A DNA stretch of 64,000 nt. Source: Paramacrobiotus metropolitanus (taxonomy: Eukaryota; Tardigrada; Eutardigrada; Parachela; Macrobiotidae). This document shows, piece by piece, positions 24,730-34,209 of this stretch. Where the stretch lies: NCBI RefSeq assembly GCF_019649055.1, contig NW_026570266.1:62001-126000 (forward strand), given 5' to 3'. The first letter of the stretch is position 1. Each line of letters opens with the position of its first letter. The notes under the pieces were generated by a model. That model was not told the DNA's origin. It saw nothing but the letters and a program-made list of their open reading frames with translations, and searched no databases. The translations under genes and the position numbers were made by a program.

Positions 24730-24833
24730 CTGTGTTGTCGAGTCAACTTGGCACCTTTTCGTACAGTGAGTTATGCGCTAAGCGGATATGACTCACTGCA
24801 AAAAAAAGGTGCCAAGTTGACTCGACAACACAG
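24730..24833. mobile_element. 104-bp palindromic MITE with TA target site (Tc1/mariner-like)
   Basis: Perfect terminal inverted repeats of 30 bp (outer ends CTGTGTTGTCGAGTC and CACAG) enclose a short centre that has its own inverted motif (CAGTGAGT and ACTCACTG). A TA dinucleotide flanks each end (24728-24729 and 24834-24835), matching the TA duplication of Tc1/mariner elements. The element has no coding capacity. The perfect arms suggest recent mobilisation, or gene-conversion-like maintenance of the hairpin. Confidence 0.75.
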
Positions 24834-25308
24834 TATATTTTGCGTGTTGAGCTTTGTCAGCTTAGTTTTATAAAATTTCGTGCAGAACCTATTTATTTTA
24901 CCTTTCTGCAACCATTTAACTGAACTGCAAGGCGGCTGCAACGAAAAGTGGTTAGTGTATCGTATTGCGTCAAATGCAGTTCCTGCGAACTTTTACACAT
25001 GGAGCAAAATGTGTGCTCACATAAATGAAAATTGTTTGCTTAAAAATTCCCACTGCTGCACTCTTTTATTTGCTATATTTTTACGAAATTATGGGTCAGT
25101 AAAGAGCACTTGGACCGCCCGCGCTGGCTGTTAGATCAACGTTAATGTTACAACAACAAAAAAAGCAACCTCAAACAATGTAGGAGTCAATTAAAATAGA
25201 AGTATAAATGTTATTACTTAACTGCACCAGGGCAACCAGGAACGTGTATATGAGCACAATAAACAGACTATTGCCATTACAGCGCGTTTAATTGTTGCGC
25301 AAAACGGT

Positions 25309-25636
25309 CTACAGTGTCTCCTCCGGTGACACGTCATACTGCGTGGGCAGCGTCACCTTCGCGCCGTCGACACCCTCCTCCAACTGCCGGCGCCGCATTT
25401 CCTCGCAGGAAAAGAACCCCTGATATTTCGCCTGGAGTTCCTTAGCGTAGTTGTCCGCCGCGACAAAGTTATAGATAATAAAGATGGCTAGCACGATGAA
25501 CCCCACGCCAAAGGCGATGAGGGGCCATTTGATGTCCTCTGCTTGACTGTGGCCGAGCTTAATATTCTTGGGGACCACTCCAGTTATGCCGCCGATCAGA
25601 TTGCTGGCCAACACCAGCAACAAGCAGTAGTTGTAG
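25309..25636 (-). CDS. terminal exon of a small membrane protein
   Basis: The minus-strand exon starts after a strong acceptor (tgttcgccttccgcag) at 25637-25638 and ends at a TAG stop at 25309. The frame is also open slightly upstream but has no ATG. It encodes about 108 residues. A first hydrophobic stretch contains CLLLVLASNLIGGITGVV. After a short polar loop comes a second, clear membrane helix (PLIAFGVGFIVLAIFIIYNF). The cytosolic-type tail is charged (YAKELQAKYQGFFSCEEMRR, ending PTQYDVSPEETL). It is probably a two-pass small membrane protein whose 5' exon(s) I did not find. I do not recognise the family. Confidence 0.5.
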
Positions 25637-25665
25637 CTGCGGAAGGCGAACAGCACGGGGTACAA

Positions 25666-26546
25666 ACGGGCAGTTAGTTCCGGTGGTCAGGGCTTTCACT
25701 GACCTTTAATTTTGTGTAAATACAGTATTTATGCAGCTGTTAGTTTCTGCTGCCAGTCGGTGCTAGATCCTTGTTTTTAATTTTAAAAAACCATGGAGTT
25801 GTATGACTCCAGTTTGTAATCCCAAAAGTTTTCGCTACCTCCATAACTGAATATTGCAACGTCGAAATTTGTTGGTGCCTCCTGTTTTTGCTTGTGAGTA
25901 AAAACTGGAAACTGAACCACCCTTGTGTCTTTTAAATTAAAAAATTTAATGTAAACGAATGCAAAAATATCCGCTTCGAAATTCATGCAATGATTAAGTC
26001 ATTGGTTTAATAATTTTGCTTGAAGTCGTTTCAGAAATTTTACTTTAATGTTATCGGACTTCACTAGCAATGTTATTCATACGAGTATTTTCTTTCAAAA
26101 ACTTTTTCTTTTTTAGAGACCAGAAAAAAACTGCCGGCACAAAATTCGTCCACTTGTTTTACCACACCACAGCTTGCCCGGCATAAACTCGTGGCGGGCG
26201 TATTGACATTGGTCTAAAAGGACCTTGAAATTGTTCAATTTTTCCCGGCAAAAAGTGCATTTGTTTCCTTACTATGATCTTACTGCAACCGAAACTTAAA
26301 GTTATGGCAATAGCGACCGGTTGTAGAATCTGGCTAGGTGTATCCGTAAAAGCAACGCTGTATCAGCATTTACATAAAGCTTAAGTGCATAATCCTAAAT
26401 CTGAAAATCCTAAATCCTGTATCAAACAACCCAAAAGATAAAGCATGACGTATACTGTCACGGAGGAGGAAATAAATATAAATATCTATTGGAACGCGCG
26501 CGCTGCTCCCTCACTGAATGTGTTTACATATCAGTATCACATAGCG
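25666..26546. other. intergenic or upstream intron, nothing recognised
   Basis: AT-rich sequence. It may hold the first exon of the small membrane protein, but I see no convincing candidate. Confidence 0.3.
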
Positions 26547-28310
26547 GACACCTATGAGTAGTAATTCACTCCGGCAATAATGTCCCCCATACCGGACACC
26601 TAGTTATTCACTCCGGCAATAATGTCCCCCATACCGGACACATAGTTATTCACTCCGGCAATAATGTCCCCCATACCGGACACCTAGTAATTGACTCCGG
26701 CAATAATGTCCCCCATGCCCGACACCGCTGTCGCTTCAGTGGACAGCGTTTCCGGTTTTTTTGACTGGTAACGCTGTGGTAACGCTGGTGCCAGAGGTCA
26801 TCGATTGACCTGAAAATCAGCTTTCCGTGGTAGGTCCCCCAAGTCACCATTCTGGCCAAAGGGTTACCATTTTGGCGATGGTGGCAGGGGGGACACGGCA
26901 AAAATGTCCGGGGGGAGAGGGGGGACATTTTTGCCGGTCACACCCGACACCAAAAATTTCGTTCCGGCAATAATGTCCCCCATGCCGGACACCACTAAAT
27001 TCGTTCCGGCAATAATGTCCCTCATGCCCGATACTAGTAATTTTGTTCCCGCAATAATGTCCCCCATGCCCGACACCACTAATTTCGTTCCGGCAATAAT
27101 GTCCCCCATGCCGGACACCACTAAATTCGTTCCGGCAATAATGTCCCTCATGCCCGATGCTAGTAATTTTGTTCCCGCAATAATGTCCCCTATGCCCGAT
27201 ACTAGTAACTTTGTTCCCGCAATAATGTCCCCCATGCCCGACACCACTAATTTCGTTCCGGCAATAACGTCCCCCATGCCGGACACCACTAAATTCGTTG
27301 CGGCAATAATTTCACCCATACCGGACACCACTAATTTTGTTCAGGCAATAATGTCCCCCATGCCGGACACCAATAAATTCGTTCCGGCAATAATGTCCCT
27401 CATGCCCGATGCTAGTAATTTTGTTCCCGCAATAATGTCCCCCATGCCCGATACTAGTAACTTTGTTCCCGCAATAATGTCCCCCATGCGCGACACCACT
27501 AATTTCGTTCCGGCAATAATGTCCCCCATGCCGGACACCACTAATTTCGTTCCGGCAATAATGTCCCCCATGCCGGACACCACTAAATTCGTTCCGGCAA
27601 TAATGTCCCCCATGCCCGACACCACTAATTTCGTTCCGGCAATAATGTCCCCCATGCCGGACACCACTAATTTCTTTCCGGCAATAATGTCCCCCATGCC
27701 GGACACCTAGCTATTTACTCCGGCAATAAGGTCCCCCATACCGGACACCTAGTAATTCACTCCGGCAATAATGTCCCCCATACCGGACACCTAGTTATTC
27801 ACTCGGGCAATAATGTCCCCCATACCGGACACCTAGTTATTCACTCCGGCAATAATGTCCCCCATACCGGACACCTAGTAATTCACTCGGGCAATAATGT
27901 CCCCCATACCGGACACCTAGTTATTCACTCCGGCAATAATGTCCCCCATAACGGACACCTAGTAATTCCCCCCGGCAATAATGTCCCACATACCGGACAC
28001 CAAGTTATTCACTCCGGCGATATTGTCCCCCATACCGGACACATGGTAATTTACTCCGGCAATAATGTCCCCCATGCCCGACACCGCTGTCGCTTCAGTG
28101 GACAGCGTTTCCGGTTTTTTTGACTGGTAACGCTGTGGTAACGCTGGTGGTAGTTTGCCAGAGGTCATCGATTGACCTGAAAATCAGCTTTCCGTGGTAG
28201 GTCCCCCAAGTCACCATTCTGGCCAAAGGGTTACCATTTTGGCGATGGTGGCAGGGGGGACACGGCAAAAATGTCCGGGGGGACAGGGGGGACATTTTTG
28301 CCGGTCACAC
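26547..28310 (-). repeat. 42-bp minisatellite array B, inverted relative to array A, two end modules
   Basis: Same 42-bp unit as array A but in reverse orientation. From left to right it holds about 4 units (26547-26725), an end module (about 26725-26940, lacking 8 bp present in the other copies), about 27 units (26943-28085) and a second end module (28085-28310). All three modules in the window encode the same spurious peptide in the reverse frame (TFLPCPPCHHRQNG), so they are nearly identical. The arrangement is two elements in tandem, pointing toward array A across 2.6 kb. Confidence 0.85.
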
Positions 28311-29431
28311 ACGCTCCTGTCTTTTGACTGGCCCATTTTGGCTGGGTGTGGCGGTGAGTGTGACCTAAGTGCAGCATTCTACAGTGAATTTAGTGATAGC
28401 GCCTACCGGTAACACAGCGTCCCAAATGCTACGTTTTAGCACAGATTACGTACGAGTACGTAGTGCGTAGATTTTCTCAGGTGGGACAGAGTTTAAGACA
28501 GAAATGCCTTCTGTATTACCTAATTCCTATAATTGGATCTTTCATTAATTTGGTTTGACGCCACTGCTATTCCAGAACCGCATCAGATAACTTTTACGGC
28601 AACGAGTAACGCATATTTAACTGTGGAACATTCTTGGTTGTTTAAATTAAATATCGTATGAAAAAGGAATTCATAAGAAATTATATTAAATATTCGTATT
28701 TAGTTAGCTAAATTTTAATTTGCTTTTATGTAGCAAGAGTTTTCGACAGTTGGCGTTCTGATACGCTATGGCTGTTGTTAATTTAGCTTTTTGGTAAAAT
28801 TTCTCACCGGTTTTCTCACAACCGGCTAAATTAGGGTCAAAGAATTCAGCATAAATACGATTGTGACCATTTTAACGGACCGTTTATCGATAATTATTTG
28901 ATAATGTTTAAGTTTAATCTATTATGCGTGCTGAAGTAATGTCAAACGAAATATTTTATATAGCCTTTTGTACTTACAAGTTAGAATAACCCAATAAAAT
29001 AAAATCCACATTTTATAGTATTACAGCGGTTGCTATTTATTGATAATAGGTATTCGAAAAAAATGTTGTTGGCCAGCTTCAACTATTGGAACGAGATAAA
29101 CTGCCCACAAACGAGTACTAGAAATTCTAAACACTGAGAGCATTTCCAGAAGCAATAGTAATGTGAATCATCGCATAGTGACGTAAATGACGTCCATTGT
29201 GCAGCAAATGGATGGAAACCGTTCAAGCTGTTCCCAAAAATAATGGTTAGACGGGTCAAATGGTTTTTAAAAAGACAGGACAGAACATTAAGTATGATTG
29301 TACTACTCCAGATAAGTTCCCAAAACAAACTTTTTTCGATATGCGTAAAACATTTAGCCACCTTGAGCACTGTGTGGTGAATCGTAGTGAATCATTATCA
29401 GGATTTGTGGCATCAAAGTTCCAGAGCGATC
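28311..29431. other. intergenic, nothing recognised
   Basis: AT-rich sequence between array B and the 3' end of the minus-strand F-box gene. No gene seen. Confidence 0.3.
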
Positions 29432-31547
29432 CTAGTAGTGGCCACTTGGGTTGTAGTCGTTGGGGTCGTATGGCCACGTCCCAAACGAGCCATCCTTCAA
29501 CAGTTCCAGCAAGGTACGCTGCACCCAGCGTGGATAGCCCTGGAACTGATTCAGCGACAGACCCAGACAGTTAAGCGGCGGCGTGCAGCGTCCGGGAAAG
29601 ACGAAGCGTCGCGTTTTTCCATAACTACGAATCATCATCAATACTTCAAATTATGCCATTGGAGAATTAACTGACAGCGATATTCCAAGGCGCACGTCAA
29701 ACTCTCAAGCCCAGACCTCCACCACGATCTAATAATAAGAGGTGTTACAATTATAAAAAACAGTAACACCACATTATTGGTGTTATTGTTTTCTATAATT
29801 GCGCATGCACTACTGCTTATAAAAAAGGAAATCACTATAACCACCCATGTTTAAACTATAATAATAATAAACTATAATAATATTAAATTCTAACATGTGG
29901 TAATCAATCACCCTAATTTTCACATAGAAATGCAATAATTAATAATAATTAGTGGAATTCTATAACTATCACAATCCAGATAATGCGAAAATTTAATTGC
30001 TTTTTAACATACGTGAACAAGTAAGCTGCTAGTGTGTCGCCAATGGCTTCCGATGATTGCAGTTTTTTCTCGATGAATGCCTCATCATCGGCGGAAATAG
30101 TCGGAAGAAATTGTGCAAAGAAATCGTAAAATAGGATCTCCATTTTCGCCGTTGAAGAATGTTGAATCGGAAACTGACCGTTAATCTTAACCACGAGCAC
30201 GTCTTTCACCGTGGCACGAAACACAACCTCCCGATTGCGGAAGAACTGACTTTTAATGTGGCAACGCAAATCCACGTTGTCAAGACGAACGCCTTTCATG
30301 AAGGGGCGGAGACAGCTCTCCAGGTCAGTAACACTCAAATGCACGTTCTGCAAAGTCAGTACCAGATCGTTTAGTTCTTCTGCGGGGTCCACGTCTGCAA
30401 CAAGAACAACTTCGTTAGGCACACCGAACGCAGCCATTTCGCTCTAACCGGCGTATCGAAAATCGACCGAAGTGAATAGTGAATTTGAGCTAAAGCCATT
30501 TTATGATACAGGACTAGTATTTCTTTAAGGCGGAAATTGAATTTCTAAATTTCTTAATCCATTTTTTAAAATCGTAGAAAGCTAAAGCGCGCTTTCCTTT
30601 TTCATTTAGAAGGAAGTACAAGTATGCGAAAAGTCTCAGTCTGGCAACGAGCAGTTTTGGTACCATTTCGGCCACGAAATGTCCGTAAAAAGAAATGTCA
30701 TGATACCATTTGAATTAGGACATTCCGTTTTACGGACATTTAGTTGTCTCCCGATCAGAAGTCTTCCAAGCGAAGTGCGCTACGAACTGTCTCGCGACGA
30801 CTTGTCACGTAGCCTTTACGAATGCACGAAAAGTGAGTGAATCGCAGTGTACTGAGTGTACGTATACAGAATCAAAGAAAACCGATCATTTGGTACGTGT
30901 ACTTAGTACCACTAGATGGTCAGCCAAAATTGCAACTAACCCAAATTAATCCACCCGAATTTATTGAAGTAATGCTGGAAGATCTGAAATACTTCCGTTC
31001 TCACGTCCGTGAAGAAATATTGCCAGAAATCCACATCTGATTTCTCCCAGTGACACCACTTTTCCTCCGGCGCCGGTGAGCCACGCGCTCGCCGCAAGAT
31101 CAAATGGCGGGTGCGTCCAGACAGGAAACGGCGCAGCAGGGTCAGCCGCGGTAGTCGTAAGGCTTCCACTGGCAGCAGTGGCATGGAGACCGGCCGATAA
31201 CTCATCCATTTCTCCGCTTGGATAATGACAGTGTTCTGTAGGGAAACAGTCTGAAATTTCTCGATAATCCGGTTCCATCTTCGACAAACTCTGAAAGCCA
31301 CAACTGATAGTTTAAAAATATGCGGGTTTAGAAATTTTTATCTGGCGCTGCTTTGCAGCAGAACTGCAATAATACTATCTGACAAAAATATTATAGATAT
31401 GGGGAACAATTGACTTGCCACATACGCTGAGGAGTTGCTGATGTCGAAGATATCTAGAAAGGAAAAAACTCGCAGCATTAATTCGTCGGGCAGATAGTGG
31501 AAGAAGCACGGCTGTACAGCATCTTGTGGCGAGAATTCTTCCGCCAT
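29432..31547 (-). CDS. F-box protein, family A (copy 2)
   Basis: Minus-strand exons: about 31547-31426 (an in-frame ATG also lies at 31580), 31290 to about 30970, about 30445-30013, and 29624-29432. The F-box reads FHYLPDELMLRVFSFLDIFD, then SNSSA, then VCRRWNRII after intron 1. The remainder matches family A copy 1: SPAPEEKW, LVLTLQNVHL, DEAFIEKKLQSSEAIGDTLA, LGLSLNQF and YPRWVQRTLLELLKD. The third intron uses GTATGT and a phase-2 join. The exon 2/exon 3 junction is uncertain because no clean donor-acceptor pair preserves the frame, and a small frame problem there is possible. It differs from copy 1 in lacking the intron in the middle of exon 3. Predicted role: substrate adaptor of an SCF ubiquitin ligase. 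Confidence 0.65.
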
Positions 31548-31580
31548 TCTATAGTGGTACTTAGTCACAATGATTGCCAA

Positions 31581-32977
31581 CGCAAAGTATCAGAAACTGG
31601 TATCTTACAGGGTGGCTCTCTTTTTTTTGTTAACAAAATTTGCAGTATGACTGGTTTGTGCAAATAAGAACACCGAACAAAAATGTGAAAGTACTCAGGT
31701 ACGTTCGCAAAACGGTGCGATTTTTGTGCGTTTAAGTGCCCAAGAAAATCGACATTTGACAAATATAGTACGCGAAGTGAATGTGGCCCGGATAAGGGAA
31801 AACAACCTGGCGAAGACAATGGCACGGTGTTTCTTTCTTTATGTGAATGAGATCTACTGTAGCATTTTGCTTGGTCCGGTTTTTTGTAATGTTAACGGTT
31901 ACGGATGTCGTAGTTATGCAGAAGCCTTTCCTCATTGTCTTTCCCCATTGATAGGTCACCTATCAAGGTCACTCACAGAATAGTCATAGAGCAAGGCTAA
32001 ATGGCGCTGTTCTGGTTTCGGGTGCAACTGCCAAACTCAGAATAGGTTTATAATTTTCAGGTCTTGGACTGATTGTGCTATTCACGGTGCAGTAGCTCGA
32101 TATATTGAAACGTCTTCGCTCGATTCTGTGCTTTTTATAAGACGACAAGCTGTTGCTCACTGATCACTGCTTCGCTATTTTTCCAAAAATTTCAGTTTGA
32201 TTGGTTCTCAATTTTGACATAAAGGAGGAAACCGGAGAGCACCGGCGCCAATACACCCGAGTGTACCATCGAGGGAGCTGAAGAAAAGGACGGCGTTATT
32301 TTATATCGAATTAAAAAAGATTAAAAGAAATTAAATCCTCACCCTCACTCATTAAAAGAAACTAAATCCAATTCACGTTTTCAGTTTCTGCTTCTAGAAC
32401 AGCTAAATGGCTTTTAAGTTTTAACCAAACCACGATGGAGCAATTACCTGGTTGAATTTCCGGGGAAGAAACAAACTTCTTAATAGCAGCGGTTTTGGTT
32501 AATCTCTTGTTTGACTGGATCATATTAGCCGTAACGCTATGACTCACACTGCTAAAACAATACTTTTTACTGTTTACTGTTGATTATTATTACGCTTCTC
32601 ATTTTGGGTGACCTCTATCACGAGGCGTACATGTAAATTCTCTCACTACCATGTTTGAATAGAAAATTAGCACAATCGCTCAACCCCGCTGCACGGCCCC
32701 GTTTTTGTTTTCAGATCTGTTACGTGCTGGCTATGATCCGGTTACTTCATGACCAGGTCCTATCTTTCATCCGGATTGGATGCCAATACTACTCGAAAAT
32801 GGTGCGACTGTTTGACAGACAGGCACAATTCGATAACTTTAGGAAACTGAAAATTTAATACTTATGCGCCAGGTGCCTGTGGCAAGTTCTTAACGTTATT
32901 AAATTTGTCTTCCGTTGTTATTTTTAACGGACTGCTTAGTGCTTACGGCTTCTCAGTACATCACATTTCCTGTCATT
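31581..32977. other. divergent intergenic region
   Basis: This lies between the 5' ends of the minus-strand family-A gene and the plus-strand interrupted family-B gene, so both promoters should be here. I see no definite core promoter. Short ORFs on both strands look random. Confidence 0.35.
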
Positions 32978-33071
32978 ATGAACGCGACACCGCGGTACTT
33001 CCGCCAGTTGAATGTGCGTGCTCGCGAGGTGAACTACGGGAACACGGTGCTGGTGCAGCGCGACAACGGTC
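32978..33071 (+). pseudogene. 5' fragment of family-B Tudor-like/F-box gene, cut by the retrotransposon
   Basis: The plus strand opens with an ATG and encodes MNATPRYFRQL, then VNYGNTVLVQRDNG, exactly parallel to the start of the family-B copy at 21995. The coding sequence is broken in the codon after RDNG by the 24-kb element. It resumes in frame at 57149, giving NGQWWLGY across the empty site. As assembled, this first exon cannot be joined to the rest except by transcription through the whole element. Confidence 0.8.
33068..33071. repeat. left target-site duplication (GGTC)
   Basis: GGTC at 33068-33071 abuts the left LTR, and the same GGTC at 57145-57148 abuts the right LTR. Removing one copy and the element restores the host reading frame exactly. 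A 4-bp duplication falls within the 4-6 bp range of Ty3/Gypsy integrases. Confidence 0.9.
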
Positions 33072-33440
33072 TATCACCGTGGACTGTGAAAGAGTCCAGG
33101 ACAGAAGCCCAGACTGACAGGACTCTGTGGAATGTAGAACGTGTCGTACAAGGGAAGAAATGCGCAACGCACGATATCCAGACTACGTTATACAATTTAA
33201 TAATGTCTCCGATCGAGAACCAAAACACACTGACGTTCAATACACTCAGAGAGCCAAATTCCACCTGCTCTCGACAACTCTAATACACTGCGCAGCAGTG
33301 AACACAATGAACGGCAGTAGCCGACCAATCAGAGAAGCGCTGCGTCACAGACGGCAATTCCCCACGGAGTAGTGCAACGAAGCACTCCCGTAGCGCCAGT
33401 AGCGTCACGCAGGTGGACGCAAGGGAGCCATCGCCTCACA
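33072..33440 (-). repeat. 3' LTR, 369 bp
   Basis: In element orientation it begins TGTGAGGCG and ends CACGGTGATA, so the termini are TG...TA instead of the usual TG...CA. It reads the same base for base as 56776-57144 by eye. It contains an inverted CCAAT box (GATTGG in element orientation) and an ATTAAA that could serve as the polyadenylation signal. No TATA box stands out. The sequence immediately upstream (element orientation, CCCAGAGGCA) is only a weak polypurine tract. Confidence 0.93.
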
Positions 33441-34209
33441 TGCCTCTGGGTGGGAGGCTGAGCTCCGTCGAAGCTCGATCCATTCCATTCCGCTCCGATC
33501 GGTGGTCTGTGCGCGCTCTCGTAAAAAAAAACATCAAATCTCTTATTCCTTCTTATATCACATGATTCCAAATGCACAATGTGAATAAAGAGATCTGTAT
33601 AAAAATACTATTCCATTTAAACAGATCAACAGTTAAAAACAGATCAACAAAAGTGGTTAAATGAAACATGTAGACTAGGATCCTCCACTCGACTTGCATA
33701 GGTCACAGGTATCCTGTCCACCGCTTTTCCGCATCTCTTTAGCCGATTCCGCTCCATCTTGAGCATGTTGCGCAGCTTTGTGCGACTTTCATCACATCCG
33801 CTTGTAGGAATAAGGTGCGTATCGAATGTACGTCTTAGGAATACTGCTTCAGCTTTGGAATAGTTGCGTATCAATTGTACGACTTTATAATGAGATCCGG
33901 TTAAGTCATGGAGGGACATCATATAGACAAGCGAAGTTCGCTTCCTCCCTAGTAAGATCATCCTTCTGATCATGGATGTGCGACATCATCTGTTTCGTTC
34001 AGCGTAAGTCATGGAGGAACTTAGCCATCTTTCAATCGGCTTTCAAGCCCAGCTCAGCTTGCCTCCCTGGTAAAGTTCATTGCGTCGCACAATCCATCTC
34101 TTCAACCTTTTTCAGAGAGCCGGCCAAGTGTACCGTAACTACTCTTAACTGAGATGAGTCGATCTATAGGGATGCCGACATAAGCCGTAGCAACTCCCAA
34201 TAATCAGCT
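33441..34209 (-). other. 3' untranslated region of the element
   Basis: 769 bp between the ORF6 stop and the 3' LTR. A 109-codon minus-strand frame (33644-33973) exists but has no recognisable motif and is probably chance. No envelope-like sequence (signal peptide, membrane anchor) is present. Confidence 0.6.

Noticed and set aside
26864-27710. Long ORFs in array B (268, 155 and 121 codons)
   Set aside because: Same artefact as array A in reverse orientation.
22326-28310. CRISPR-like array
   Set aside because: Units are contiguous 42-bp repeats without unique spacers, in a eukaryotic genome.
33127-33372. 81-codon ORF duplicated at 56831-57076
   Set aside because: It lies inside both LTRs and is identical because the LTRs are identical; no sign of coding.
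33644-33973. 109-codon minus-strand ORF at the 3' end of the element
   Set aside because: Basic, irregular composition, no motif, no splice signal; most likely chance.
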